64,000 nucleotides of DNA from Myxococcales bacterium (GCA_016716835.1 JADJUW010000001.1:1-64000), one strand, 5' to 3'. Positions 28,781-38,812 are shown, numbered from the stretch's first letter. The notes: a model not told the origin generated them from the letters alone. Numbers and translations: made by a program.

Positions 28781-31480
28781 ATGGAGATCAGGCACTTCCC
28801 ACAACAACTGGTCGATATCGTCGGTCGCGAGCCAGATCTCGAAGCGATCAAGCGGCATCTCACCACTGATAAACGCCTTGTCGCGATTGTCGGGCCTGGA
28901 GGCATGGGCAAGACGCGGCTGCTCGTCGAAACCGCAGAACGCCTGCAAACACTCTATTCCGACCACGGCGGACGCGGTTGCATTTATTTGGATGCCACGT
29001 TTTGCAACAACGTCGATGAGCTGTGCCAGGCGGTATGTATGGGGCTTGGCGAACGAGGTCAGCTGGCGGCGCCGGGCATCTCCCCGGCCGCCGCGTCGAC
29101 GGCGATCATGCGTGGACTTGGCCGAGCCGTAGTTTGCATCGACAATGTTGAACAATTGCTGCCGGCCCTAAACCTGCAACTCGTCGAATGGCTCGCCAGT
29201 TCGCACGTTTCAATTCTGCTTACGTCGCGCATCTCGCTTGACGTCCCGGGTCACGTTGAGCATCAGCTCGGGCCGTTGCCGACGCCGGCGACAACGTCGC
29301 TTGAGGCGATCAAGGCAAGCCCCGCATGGCAGCTTTTTATTCAGCGCGCGCGTGAGGCTCGTGCCGCGGCGCCGGGCAACCCACTTGCGCTGCCTTGCGA
29401 TGAAGACGCGCTGCTTTCAGGTAAAATTGTTCAACTGCTCGAAGGCGTGCCGCTTGCGCTCGAGCTGGCGGCAAGCTCGGCACGGTTTTGTTCGTTCCGC
29501 GACATGTTGGAACGCGCGCAGCGACCGCTCGACGGTTTCGGCAAGACAGGGCCTGACAAGCATAGTTCGCTGCGGCGGGCGCTCGCCGACACCCTAAAGC
29601 TGGTGCCATCAACCGCCATGCATGCTTTCCCCTTGCTGGCGGCCTTCCACGGCCCCTTTTCGCGAGACGACTGGCGGCAGCTACATCGCGAGGTCTTGCC
29701 GCAACAGGCAAGCGACCTTAGCTCGGCAGAGGTGCGAGCGGACGAAAGCCTAGATCACCTTTGCAGCTATGGCTTGGTTCAGTTTACCGGAGCCTACTAT
29801 CAAATTTATGAGTCTGTTCGCGAGCGCGCGGGCGAAGATCATCCGCCAGATGCGTTGTGGCGCCTGCGGCTGCGTCATGCGGAAATCTATGCCATGCGCG
29901 CCTGGCAAGGTGTTAAGGCCATGGCATTCTCCAACGATTTGGCGTTGATGATGCCGAATGCGCGGTACGCGCTTGAGACAACGCTGCAAGCGGCCAAACA
30001 AACCGGGTGTATTTTTAGACTTGGGAACGAGCAGCGGCCTGCCGAAGACTTAGCGGCCGCGCTCGCCTTGTGGATGGAGTGCTTCTTCGTTGAGCAAGGC
30101 GACCATCGGAGCCGCCTTGAGCTCCTGACGCGGATTCCTGAGTGTCCAGATCGGCGCTTGCAGGCGCTCGTTTTGTGCCAGCGGGGCGCCGCCTATCGAG
30201 AGCTCGGTAGCTTTGAGGAAGCGAAGCAACATTGGCATGCATGCCTGGCGCTGCTGGCTGACCACGAGGATGCGGCGCAACTCCAGGTTGTCGCCGCGCT
30301 CGTTGGTTGCCGCCAAGCCGAAGTGATCGAGGTCGAGGGAGATTTGCCTGGAGCGCTAGCCTTGATCGATGGCGCGCTCGTGCAGGCAACGCAGGGCCAG
30401 CCGGGGCCATTGGTATCGGCGGCCTACCGCGACAATGTGCAGGCAGAGGTTTTGTTGCGAAAAGCGCACATCTTGCGCCGACTTGGCGAGGTTGGGGGCG
30501 CGCTGGGCGATGCCTTGCGCGCCCACTCGCTGTTTCAGACGCAGCAAAATCGGCTGGGCTTGGCGGCGGTCGCGTATGAGCTCGGCGTGATCCGAATTAT
30601 TCAAAAGGAGTGGGCGCTCGCGACGCAGTGCTTGGAGCTGGCGCGCAGCACGAGCGTTTCAAAGATGATGAAGGCGGCCGCGACGCTCGCCTTAGGCATC
30701 GCAACCCAGGCACGCGGCGATGTGCCTGGCGCCATCGAAAAGCAGGCCGAGGCTGCGCGAATTTTTCGCGAGATCGGGCACCCGCACCGCGAAGGCTCGG
30801 CGCTGTATTCGTTGGCGAGCGCCTATCTCGAGCAAGGCGACCCATCGCAAGGGCTGTCGCTCAGTTTTCGCGCCTTGTCGCTCATCGCGGCGGTGGGTGC
30901 CAAGCGGTATTTGGCGCTCATTCACGCGCTCCAAACCATGGCCATGCTGTCGCTCGGCAATGTCGAGGAGGCATCGCGCTGCCTCGAATTGGCCGAGGCG
31001 GAGGCCGCGAGCGCCGCCGAAGCGAATGTGACTTTCGCGGTGTACTGCGCGCGCTGCGCGGTCCAAGGCACCCCGGTGTTGCAGGAGCTGGTGGAAGGTG
31101 ACGATGCCGAGCTGTTTTATCGCCTTTATCAACGGTGCGCCGCTCGGCAGGCTGGTGCGGCTTCGGTCGCGCAATGGGATCCGGCTGGACTTTTGACGTA
31201 CGGAGAAAATGTTATCGACGTGCGCCGACGAAACACGTTGAAGAAAATACTTGGTGCGTTAGTTGAGGAGCGCCTTGAGCGCCCGGGGACGCCACTTACG
31301 TTTGACGCCTTAACGCATGCGGCGTGGCACGATAATTTGTCGTTTGAGTCGGCTTCTAATCGGTTGCACGTCGCGCTATCGACGTTACGTTCCTTGGGGC
31401 TGCGCGATTTGCTGCAAACGGTGGAAGGTGGGTATCAAGTGAACCCGGCCATCGCCATTGTGGTTCGGCAACGTGAGTAG
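28781..31480 (+). CDS. STAND/NB-ARC ATPase with TPR-like repeats and C-terminal winged helix
   Basis: About 899 residues. Walker A IVGPGGMGKTRL near residue 40, Walker B AVVCIDNVEQLL near 118 and the ILLTSRISL motif near 145 mark an AfsR/MalT-like signal-transduction ATPase. The middle (residues ~400-770) is helical with TPR-like pairs (GAAYRELGSFEEAKQHWHAC; LYSLASAYLEQGDPSQGL). The last ~90 residues (RRRNTLKKIL ... LHVALSTLRSLGL ... VEGGYQVNP) look like an OmpR-type winged helix. Probably a DNA-binding regulator switched by ligand and ATP. ATG 28781 is preferred over TTG 28757; neither has a strong Shine-Dalgarno. Confidence 0.75.
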   Translation: MEIRHFPQQLVDIVGREPDLEAIKRHLTTDKRLVAIVGPGGMGKTRLLVETAERLQTLYSDHGGRGCIYLDATFCNNVDELCQAVCMGLGERGQLAAPGISPAAASTAIMRGLGRAVVCIDNVEQLLPALNLQLVEWLASSHVSILLTSRISLDVPGHVEHQLGPLPTPATTSLEAIKASPAWQLFIQRAREARAAAPGNPLALPCDEDALLSGKIVQLLEGVPLALELAASSARFCSFRDMLERAQRPLDGFGKTGPDKHSSLRRALADTLKLVPSTAMHAFPLLAAFHGPFSRDDWRQLHREVLPQQASDLSSAEVRADESLDHLCSYGLVQFTGAYYQIYESVRERAGEDHPPDALWRLRLRHAEIYAMRAWQGVKAMAFSNDLALMMPNARYALETTLQAAKQTGCIFRLGNEQRPAEDLAAALALWMECFFVEQGDHRSRLELLTRIPECPDRRLQALVLCQRGAAYRELGSFEEAKQHWHACLALLADHEDAAQLQVVAALVGCRQAEVIEVEGDLPGALALIDGALVQATQGQPGPLVSAAYRDNVQAEVLLRKAHILRRLGEVGGALGDALRAHSLFQTQQNRLGLAAVAYELGVIRIIQKEWALATQCLELARSTSVSKMMKAAATLALGIATQARGDVPGAIEKQAEAARIFREIGHPHREGSALYSLASAYLEQGDPSQGLSLSFRALSLIAAVGAKRYLALIHALQTMAMLSLGNVEEASRCLELAEAEAASAAEANVTFAVYCARCAVQGTPVLQELVEGDDAELFYRLYQRCAARQAGAASVAQWDPAGLLTYGENVIDVRRRNTLKKILGALVEERLERPGTPLTFDALTHAAWHDNLSFESASNRLHVALSTLRSLGLRDLLQTVEGGYQVNPAIAIVVRQRE

Positions 31481-31492
31481 CTGCGCGTTCGG

Positions 31493-32884
31493 CTAGCGTT
31501 CGTCGGCGCCGATGTCGGGCGCGGTGGTGGAGCGCGTGTCGCCGTCGATGTCGGTGGTGATGGCGGCGATGGGGGTGCCTTGCGATGGCAGGTCGGCGGT
31601 GAGGTGGAGGTCGAACCTGGCGCTGCTGGCGGCGTTGACGAACGGGAAGACGGAGACGACGACGGGGTTGGTGCCGAGCGAATCGTCACTGGCGGTGTTG
31701 CTCGCTGTGCATTGGCTAGCGAGAGACAATTGGCCAAATGTTGAGTCGTTAAGAGCAATGATGTTGTTGGATAGCACTGTTGCTTGGTTAATCGTGCAAA
31801 CAACACCGCCTGCCCCGAGATTCGATTCGTTGCTGACTACAGAGTTGTGGGAAAAAATCGAACTGGTAGGAGATCCGGCGACGGCAATGCTGGTGCCGCC
31901 AACGGCAGACGCGTTTTCGTCGCCATTAAACGCAATAAAGTTATTCGTAATCGAAAACGGCCCCGAGATGTCTAGCCCACCGAGATTGTTGCGGGCAATC
32001 GTCGAGCCTTCCACAACCAACGTGCACGACGAACCCGATCGAACACCAACGCCCTCGCTGTCGATCACGCGCGAACCGATAATGGAGACCGTGCCGGTGC
32101 CGGAGCATTCGAGGTTGACGGCGTCGGCGGCCGACGAGTTGTTACCTTCCTCGATCGATACGTTGACAAAGCGCACGTCATAACCGGTGCCGTTGATCTT
32201 CAACAGCGGCTGGTCGTCGGAAATATTGATATCGACGAAGCGCGCGGTGGGGATGCCATCCGCGTTCAGATCGCCAATGATTGTCACGTCGAGGTCGCTG
32301 ATAACAAAGGGCGCTTGGTAGTGCGACGACGAGCTCGCGGCCAGCTTGATATATTTCACCGTTGCGGAAACCTTGGTCAGCGCGGTGGCGAAGTCGCAGG
32401 GGGTGGCGAGGGTGCACGTATTGCCGCTGCCGTTGTGGGCGGCGTAGGCGACTTCGGCGGCGTCGACGCAGGTGTTGTCGGTGTTGCACAGCGTCGAGGC
32501 GCAGTCGGCGCCGGCGATGCATTGCACGCAGTCGCCGCCGGCGCACATGGGCAAGTCGGCCGAGAGGGCGGCGCATTGAACATCGGCGGTGCACGCGGCC
32601 TCGCACGTGGCCGATCGCGTGTCGGCGTTGGCCGCGCAGAAGGGCGTGCCCGAGGTGCCACCGCACAGTGAGCCGTCGTCGCAGGCGGCCTTGGGTAGGC
32701 AGCTATTGGCGATGCCGACCAGGCACACTTCGTCGGCGGCGCAGCGGTTGAGCGGGTGCTGCTCGGCGCTGGCGGGCTCGTCGGGGCTGCAGTACGCCGC
32801 GTTTTCCTTCTTGCACGACGCGGTGGTGGCGGCGGCAAACGCGAACCAACCCAGCGAAACCATGGCTAAAAGCAGATGCCTCAT
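31493..32884 (-). CDS. Cys-rich lipoprotein with parallel beta-helix domain
   Basis: 464 residues from ATG 32884 (signal LLLAMVSLGWFAFAAATTASC with lipobox TASC). The upstream open frame is Pro-rich shadow sequence. Residues ~20-150 are a Cys-rich region with CxxDxxC-like units typical of myxobacterial surface proteins (CAADEVCLVG, CVQCIAGADCASTLCNTDNTC). The rest has parallel beta-helix rungs (VNLECSGTGTVSIIGSRVID, FSITNNFIAFNGD, TVLSNNIIALND) and ends PDIGADER. Likely surface-exposed; ligand unknown. Confidence 0.75.
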   Translation of the reverse strand: MRHLLLAMVSLGWFAFAAATTASCKKENAAYCSPDEPASAEQHPLNRCAADEVCLVGIANSCLPKAACDDGSLCGGTSGTPFCAANADTRSATCEAACTADVQCAALSADLPMCAGGDCVQCIAGADCASTLCNTDNTCVDAAEVAYAAHNGSGNTCTLATPCDFATALTKVSATVKYIKLAASSSSHYQAPFVISDLDVTIIGDLNADGIPTARFVDINISDDQPLLKINGTGYDVRFVNVSIEEGNNSSAADAVNLECSGTGTVSIIGSRVIDSEGVGVRSGSSCTLVVEGSTIARNNLGGLDISGPFSITNNFIAFNGDENASAVGGTSIAVAGSPTSSIFSHNSVVSNESNLGAGGVVCTINQATVLSNNIIALNDSTFGQLSLASQCTASNTASDDSLGTNPVVVSVFPFVNAASSARFDLHLTADLPSQGTPIAAITTDIDGDTRSTTAPDIGADER

Positions 32885-33017
32885 GTACCGCCGTTTATAC
32901 GTCGATTGGCGGGCGGGTGCCATGGCGGGTAAGCGGGAAAGGCAGGGCGGCGTAAGGCGTTGGCGCTTTGGCAGCGTCGGTGGGGATACGCGATGCGTAG
33001 CCTTTCGCTGTTGCCAC

Positions 33018-33455
33018 TTAGGTGACCAGCACGAGGGCGGGGCCGTGCGACGCGGCGCGGGCGGCGGCTTCGGTAAAGACGTCGAGGGCGGTGCGCCAGG
33101 TGGCGGGATCGCGGCGGCGGAGGAGCGAGGGCGATTGCCAGAGCAAGATGGCGGTGGTGGCGGGTGGGGTGGCGAGATAGGCGGCGATGGCGTCGGTGGC
33201 GGCGTCAAAGCCGGTGCGCGCTGAAGGCGGGAGTGAGAGCGCGCGGGTCAGCGCATGCAGCAGGGAGGTTTTGTCGGTGATGGGTCGGAGATCCAGCACG
33301 GCCAGGCGCAGGGCGTGCGTGTTGCAGGCGGCGGCGAGGGCGAGTGGCGAAGATATAGCGCGCGCGCGGTCGAGTGCATGGCGATGAAAGCCGGGCGGCA
33401 GATTTGCCCACGTGGCGGCGAGGGTGTCGAAATCTTCGACGGCGCGGTCGGTCAT
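33018..33455 (-). CDS. barstar-like ribonuclease inhibitor
   Basis: 145 residues. The segment ALRLAVLDLRPITDKTSLLH, then LTRALSLPPSARTGFDAATD, then AILLWQSPSLL and FTEAAARAASHGPALVLV follows the barstar fold order (beta1, helix, long helix, beta, helix, beta). The usual FG.NWDAL segment is diverged here to ARTGFDAA. It overlaps the upstream barnase-like gene by 4 bp. It would neutralise that RNase in the cytoplasm. The fold call relies partly on the neighbour. Confidence 0.7.
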   Translation of the reverse strand: MTDRAVEDFDTLAATWANLPPGFHRHALDRARAISSPLALAAACNTHALRLAVLDLRPITDKTSLLHALTRALSLPPSARTGFDAATDAIAAYLATPPATTAILLWQSPSLLRRRDPATWRTALDVFTEAAARAASHGPALVLVT

Positions 33456-34021
33456 GGGCGCTCGCTTTCGGCGATGGTCACGGGCAGCTTGCGAAAGGTT
33501 TGATAGTGATCCGGCGTGTAATAGGCCTCGCCGCGGTTGCCAAGCACGAGGCGCTGCGGCCCGACGCCGCGATGGCCCGGCGTGCGCACGACAAATTCGC
33601 GATAGTAGTCGCGGTCGTGCTGCGCGGGCAGGCGGCGCTCGAAGTTGCGATAGTATGCGCCGTCGTTGACGTGCTCGTCGCGCGCGCCGGCGGCGATGCG
33701 TGCCAGCGTTGCCGCGAGATCGATGTCGCCGCGATAGAGGACTCGGCCGTCTTCATTGCGGATGGTTTGATCGGGGATGGTGAGGGAGGCGGCGTCGGCG
33801 GGTGGCGCGGTTGCCGGCGCTTGTATCGGCGGCGGCGATTGGGGCTGAGTCGTCGCAGGTGTTTGCGCCGGTGTCGACGGCTGCGGCTGCCGCGACTGCT
33901 GCCACCACGCAAACGCGAACACGGCGACAGCGACAACAATCGTGATAGCCGCGCGCCACTTGGGCGGCACAAATTGAGCAATCGGCAAACGGCGCAGGCG
34001 CGGCGCGCGGCGGGCGGGCAT
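33452..34021 (-). CDS. membrane-anchored barnase/RNase Sa-like ribonuclease
   Basis: 189 residues. A basic N-terminus and one membrane segment (TIVVAVAVFAFAWW, ~25-42) precede a Pro/Gln linker and a C-terminal microbial RNase domain: RNFERRLPAQHDRDYYREFV with the general-base Glu, then VRTPGHRGVG, PQRLVLGNRG and YYTPDHYQTFRKL with the catalytic His. It is anchored N-terminally rather than freely secreted, so the RNase likely faces the periplasm. The overlapping downstream gene encodes its barstar-like inhibitor. Confidence 0.8.
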   Translation of the reverse strand: MPARRAPRLRRLPIAQFVPPKWRAAITIVVAVAVFAFAWWQQSRQPQPSTPAQTPATTQPQSPPPIQAPATAPPADAASLTIPDQTIRNEDGRVLYRGDIDLAATLARIAAGARDEHVNDGAYYRNFERRLPAQHDRDYYREFVVRTPGHRGVGPQRLVLGNRGEAYYTPDHYQTFRKLPVTIAESERP

Positions 34022-34212
34022 GCGGTCGTTATAGCAACCTCGATAGGGTCACGTACCGGGTCTAAAACCTGTTTGCATTTAAGTCGTTGCGGAGCAGAGT
34101 GCCTACTATTGAGGCAGCGTGGTAATCACGCAGTAGGGTAGACAAGTAACTGAATCAATTGCGGAAAAAAGGGTGTGGAGTGACCCCGTAGTGCGTAGCC
34201 CGGGCTAGCCCG

Positions 34213-35007
34213 CTACATGCACTTGTATTGCACCGTGCAATTGCCGTCGACATCGCAATCCGTCGCGTAGTAACAGCCCGCCTTGCCTTTGTACGTGTCC
34301 GGGCTTTTGTACGACTCGTAAGGCGAGGGCGTTGGCGTGCCGATCATGGCCGGCACCACCATTAGGCGCGCGCCGAGGCCGGTCCCCGACATGCGGACAA
34401 TGCGGTGATCGATGTCTTCGACCTCCGCGGCGTAGCGCTCGATGCCGGCGTTTAGGATAAACAGAAAATTACCCTTCTTGATGCCGTTGCGCACCGGCAG
34501 GCGGTAGGCGAGCCCGGTCCCAAAAAACCACGAGCTGGCATCGACGCGCTCGGAGGTGCGCGATTCGGTTTCGGGTAAAACGGTGGCCGAGACGTCCTCG
34601 AGGCCATGGTAGATGGCGGTAAAGCGCGATTCGAGTTTGCGCGGCAAAAACCGGGTAGGGACGGTGACGTCGCCACGCAGCACGAGGCCCTTGCCATCGG
34701 CGCTCGCGATGCCATCAAACGGCTCGACGCCGCCGCCGTTGAAGCCGGGTGAGCCTCCAAGGCCAAAGCCGGCGCGTTTAATCCTAACGTCGAGATAAAA
34801 GCCGATGGTCATGCTCAGCGACCAGCCGCTGCTGTTGTCGGTGAGCGTGGGGACTTCGGGCGTTTCGACGGTCTGGCGGATTTTTGGATAATATGCGGCG
34901 CCGCCCTCGAAGTAGCAGCTGGTCAGCATCACGGTGCTGGCTAACGCGGCAAGCAAGCGCGCATGGATCGTTCGCGGTATGTTTTGGATCACGAGAGATC
35001 GTCGCAC
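34213..35007 (-). CDS. lipoprotein, possible beta-barrel-like outer-membrane protein
   Basis: 264 residues with lipobox VMLTSC after a signal (HARLLAALASTVMLTSC). The mature protein has alternating hydrophobic strands (WSLSMTIGFYLDVRIKRAGF, LGARLMVVPAMIG) as in outer-membrane barrels, and a Cys-rich end (GCYYATDCDVDGNCTVQYKC). No known family. A short palindromic GTAGCCCGGGCTAGC lies at its 3' end (about 34194). Confidence 0.6.
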   Translation of the reverse strand: MRRSLVIQNIPRTIHARLLAALASTVMLTSCYFEGGAAYYPKIRQTVETPEVPTLTDNSSGWSLSMTIGFYLDVRIKRAGFGLGGSPGFNGGGVEPFDGIASADGKGLVLRGDVTVPTRFLPRKLESRFTAIYHGLEDVSATVLPETESRTSERVDASSWFFGTGLAYRLPVRNGIKKGNFLFILNAGIERYAAEVEDIDHRIVRMSGTGLGARLMVVPAMIGTPTPSPYESYKSPDTYKGKAGCYYATDCDVDGNCTVQYKCM

Positions 35008-35061
35008 GCGCGTACTGCGCGAACAAGGCGGCGCTCCTGCTAGAACAAAGGCGCGTCGCGG

Positions 35062-37725
35062 CTACATGTAGGTGGTTCGACGTTTGGAGCGGGTACGCGA
35101 TGTCCGGAGAACGAGCAACGCAACGGCGATGCCCGAGCCGGCGCCGGGGGTGGCGGGTGATGAGCAACCGCAGCCTCTGGGCTCGTCTGGTGAATCCGTG
35201 TCCTCGCAGGCGTCACCGACGCCATCGTCGTCGATGTCGGCTTGGTCGGCGTTTACCACCAACGGACAATTGTCGAGGTCATCGGTGATGCCATCGCCGT
35301 CGGCGTCGAGGTCTTCGCCGTTGCTGCTCACCGTAAACGTTCGGTCCGCAGACGGTGCGCTTTCACCCGCGGCGGTGGTTTGCGTGGCGTAAATAATATG
35401 TTCGCCGTCGGCCAGTGCCGTCGATGTGCAGCTGAACGCCGACGCGGCGCACGTGGTGGTGCACAACTCGGTTATGGCCTCGCTCACGACCACCTCGGCG
35501 CCGGTTTCGCAGGTGCCGCTAATCGTAGGCGTGGTGTCGCCGATGACGGCGTTCTGTGCGGGGGCCGTAATGGTCGGCGCGTCGGGTGGCGGCACGGGCT
35601 CAACTAGCCGCAAGCTCGGCGTCAGGCGAACCACCGCGACATTGGATGCGCCTGCGCCCTTGGCTGGTTGGGCGCCGCCGGAGGTCGCTGGGAAATTGGT
35701 GCTTTGTGTGTGACCGGCGACGAGAATATTGCCTGCGCCGTCAAACATAATAGCCGCCGCTTGATCGTCGGCGGTGCCGCCGACATAGGTAGCTTGCTTC
35801 AACGTTGTAAGGGTGCCGTTAAGCCTCGCGATGACCATATCTCCGTCCACGCCACTGATCGTCGCTTGCGCGCCTCCTGTAACACCCGGAAAGTTTGTGC
35901 CAGGCGTTTTGCCAGCGATTAGAACGTCGCCATTTTCGTCTATTGCTAGCGCATAGGAATGATCGTCCATCGCGGTGCCTAGGTAGGTTGACCTGACTAG
36001 GCTTGTCAGGTCGCTGCTCAGGATCGCGATCATCATATCGGAGCCGCCGCCGTGGCTGGATTGTGCGCCGCCTGCGGTGCCCGGAAAATTTGCGCTTTGG
36101 GTCGAACCCGTGATCACGACATTGCCGGCGCTGTTGATGACAATCGCGGACGCACCTTCGTTGCCGGTGCCCCCCAAATAAGTGGCCCCAATAAGGGACG
36201 TCAAGGCATTGCTGAATTTTGCGATAACGGCATCACCACCGCCACCGGCATAAGACGATTGCGCGCCGCCAGCAAAGCCGGCCATCGCCGCGCTGCTGGT
36301 GGCACCTGCGATCAGCACGTTGTCGCTTTCATCGACGGTGATGGCGCAGAGCTCACCTTCGGCGCCCGACCCGCCGAAATAGGTGGCTTGGATCAGGGTG
36401 GTCAGTCCACTATTGAGTTTTGCAATCACGAGGTCGTTCCCTGAGCCCTTGGTTGCTTGTGCGCCCCCGCTCACGCCAGGGAAATCGGTGCTGCCGGTTC
36501 GCCCGACCACAAAGATATTGCCAGCGCTGTCAAGGGTGAGGCCTTGGGCGCCTTCGCTATTGGCCCCGCCAAGGTACGTTGATCGAACCAGCGTCGTCAG
36601 CGTCGCATTTAGGCGCACCACAACCATATCTTGCGAGCCACCCCATGTTGGCTGCGCGCTGCCGGCGGTACCCGGAAAGTTTGATCCCGCTTCCCCGGCG
36701 ATGACTACGTTGCCGGCGGTATCCACCGCTATGCTATTGGCGTCGTCTGAGCCGTCGCCTCCAAGGTAGGTTGCCTGCAGCATCGTTGTGAGGCTGCTGT
36801 TAAAACGAAGCACGATCATGTCAAACGAGCCACCATAAGAAGGTTGGGCCCCGCCAGTGGTCCCAGGGAAATCGAGGCTGCCGGTGGTGCCCGCAATAAG
36901 GATGTTGCCCGCGCTGTCGCGAACCATGGCCCTGGCGAAGTTGGTGCCGTCGCCGCCGGCGTACGTGCTTTGCAAGATCGGATCGATGACGAGCTCGTGG
37001 CGTTGGTCATAAGAGCCAACGGTAAAGCGATAGCCCGAGGGCGTAAGTCGATAGGCTACCGCGATGTCGCGACGCTGGCCCGCAATGATTTGAAACGCAA
37101 TGGGCGAGGAGAAAGCGACGTCGCCATGATCCGTTGCGGCGATCAGCCGGCCAGAGCCGTCGATGGAGATTTTGCGCGCGCCATCGAGCCGGACCGCGAT
37201 GGCGCGTGGGCTTGCGCCGGGCGACACATGAAAAAACTTCTCGATACGGCTGCCGCGCGCCTGCAGGCGCACCTCGACGCCAGGCCACACCTCGCCGAGC
37301 GAGATGCGCGACGCGGTCTCCACGCGGTCAGCCCATTGGCTAGCCTGGTCGCCGAGGAAATACGAAACGTTGGTTGGCGAGCGGTCGATCATCGTGGGCA
37401 TGGTGTGTTTGCCATCGACAAACGATTCGACCAAGGACCACGCGGTCTCAGGCGATGGTGACCTCGAATCGGCCGCACGTTGTCCCGCAAGCGCATGCAC
37501 GAGCGCGCCATTGTTTGTAACCCACAGCGAACCGGCGAACATGTCGGCCTTGAAGGCGACGCGCGCGTCCCATTGCCCGCGATTTTCTTGAAACGGCACC
37601 TCGATGCCGGCGATCGCCGCGGCACTTGGCAGCGCAGACGAGCTGACGTTTTGCGAGGTACGGTTTGGCGTGAGACCCATCACCGCCGTTGCGAGCGCGA
37701 GCGGCCAAATCCCACTTATTGTCAT
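35062..37725 (-). CDS. secreted SBBP-repeat beta-propeller protein with TSP3 repeat and MYXO-CTERM-like tail
   Basis: 887 residues. After a signal-like start, residues ~40-250 match the domain often preceding SBBP propellers (FQENRGQWDARVAFKADMF; NVSYFLGDQASQW). Seven SBBP blades follow, each with a T-Y-(L/A/F/V)-G-(G/T) start and AGNVVIAG-type strand, enough for one seven-bladed propeller. An Ig-like domain (APAQNAVIGDTTPTISG), Ca-binding thrombospondin type 3 motifs (DADGDGITDDLDNCP) and the tail GCGCSS, hydrophobic segment, KRR complete it. Probably surface-anchored. Confidence 0.85.
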   Translation of the reverse strand: MTISGIWPLALATAVMGLTPNRTSQNVSSSALPSAAAIAGIEVPFQENRGQWDARVAFKADMFAGSLWVTNNGALVHALAGQRAADSRSPSPETAWSLVESFVDGKHTMPTMIDRSPTNVSYFLGDQASQWADRVETASRISLGEVWPGVEVRLQARGSRIEKFFHVSPGASPRAIAVRLDGARKISIDGSGRLIAATDHGDVAFSSPIAFQIIAGQRRDIAVAYRLTPSGYRFTVGSYDQRHELVIDPILQSTYAGGDGTNFARAMVRDSAGNILIAGTTGSLDFPGTTGGAQPSYGGSFDMIVLRFNSSLTTMLQATYLGGDGSDDANSIAVDTAGNVVIAGEAGSNFPGTAGSAQPTWGGSQDMVVVRLNATLTTLVRSTYLGGANSEGAQGLTLDSAGNIFVVGRTGSTDFPGVSGGAQATKGSGNDLVIAKLNSGLTTLIQATYFGGSGAEGELCAITVDESDNVLIAGATSSAAMAGFAGGAQSSYAGGGGDAVIAKFSNALTSLIGATYLGGTGNEGASAIVINSAGNVVITGSTQSANFPGTAGGAQSSHGGGSDMMIAILSSDLTSLVRSTYLGTAMDDHSYALAIDENGDVLIAGKTPGTNFPGVTGGAQATISGVDGDMVIARLNGTLTTLKQATYVGGTADDQAAAIMFDGAGNILVAGHTQSTNFPATSGGAQPAKGAGASNVAVVRLTPSLRLVEPVPPPDAPTITAPAQNAVIGDTTPTISGTCETGAEVVVSEAITELCTTTCAASAFSCTSTALADGEHIIYATQTTAAGESAPSADRTFTVSSNGEDLDADGDGITDDLDNCPLVVNADQADIDDDGVGDACEDTDSPDEPRGCGCSSPATPGAGSGIAVALLVLRTSRTRSKRRTTYM

Positions 37726-37838
37726 GTCGCCGACATATCACCGCGTGCGCGGAAGGCGGGCTTAAGTGTCTGCTTGGCGCGCTTAGCTGCGCCATGCCTC
37801 CTCTGCGTGGCGCCCAGCAAAGCGTTGTTGGGCTGGCG

Positions 37839-38627
37839 CTAGTGCGTCGCGGCCGGCTTGGCCCCGCGCGTCGCCATGCTCAGATTTGCCGGCGCCTCGC
37901 CGCCAAACAACATGGCCTTGGCGGCGGCATCGCCTGCGCCCGAGGTGGTGGCGCCATGCCCGAGCGACATCGCGGCGGCGCTGCTGCCCGCCCAAACTAA
38001 GGTCGGAAAGGCGAGCTCGGCGCCGATGGCGCGCGCGCGTTGGTGGGGTGGGGCTTGGCGCACGATCTTGAGGCCGCTCCATAGTTGTATGGCAAGCGCC
38101 GCGATGCCCGCGACGACAACCGCTGGTTCGGTATGGAGGTCATACATGGCGCCGAGCGCGCCGATGGTGCCAACCGCGATCAGGCCGCCAAAAAAGATGG
38201 CGGGGCGTTTCACCATGGAATGCCACATGTGCTTAGGCCCGTCGCGCAAGACGCCGCGCATAAACTCGCCGATGGGGCCAGGCTGGCGCGCGAGGAGCTC
38301 GATGACAGTGGGCGGCGCCAACTTGATTTTGGAGAGGCGCTTGCTCACCGCGGCTTGTTTCCGCGTGGCTTGATCCGCGGCCTGCCGAAACGCAAGCGCC
38401 GACGCGTGCTTGGATGTTAAGCGGGGCGCCGGTTTTCGATTTATGCTCGGCGGCCTAAGCGCGGAGGCTGGACGAGCTTCGCGATAGCCGCCGCTGCGTC
38501 CGCGATAGGACGCGGCGTGCGTCAGCGGTACCGTCCATGCCGTCAGTAGGACGAGCAGCAAGGCACAGGCAACGCCTCGAGACCCGAGGCCGCCCCGAGT
38601 GCTGAGTTTGGCGGAAAATAATGACAC
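37839..38627 (-). CDS. exported membrane protein of unknown function
   Basis: 262 residues. Signal-like segment (ACALLLVLLTAWTVPLTHA), a basic Arg/Ser/Pro region, then GPIGEFMRGVLRDGP and two or three membrane segments (FFGGLIAVGTIGALGAM, AVVVAGIAALAIQLW, LVWAGSSAAAMSLG). No recognised family. Monocistronic. Confidence 0.6.
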   Translation of the reverse strand: MSLFSAKLSTRGGLGSRGVACALLLVLLTAWTVPLTHAASYRGRSGGYREARPASALRPPSINRKPAPRLTSKHASALAFRQAADQATRKQAAVSKRLSKIKLAPPTVIELLARQPGPIGEFMRGVLRDGPKHMWHSMVKRPAIFFGGLIAVGTIGALGAMYDLHTEPAVVVAGIAALAIQLWSGLKIVRQAPPHQRARAIGAELAFPTLVWAGSSAAAMSLGHGATTSGAGDAAAKAMLFGGEAPANLSMATRGAKPAATH

Positions 38628-38812
38628 ATCTGTAACTTAAGCAAGACCCGTGCCTACCATCTAAGGCGCTATTTCATTGCGATGTTAGGTAGTTGCGAGG
38701 ATTTTATTGTTCTGCGCTGGCAAATCGTGTTGCGAGGAGCCACCCAACGATGGGGTTGGTAGTCGCCACCTTGGGCTGCAAAGGGCGGCGGGCAGCGCCT
38801 GGCCCGGGTACA

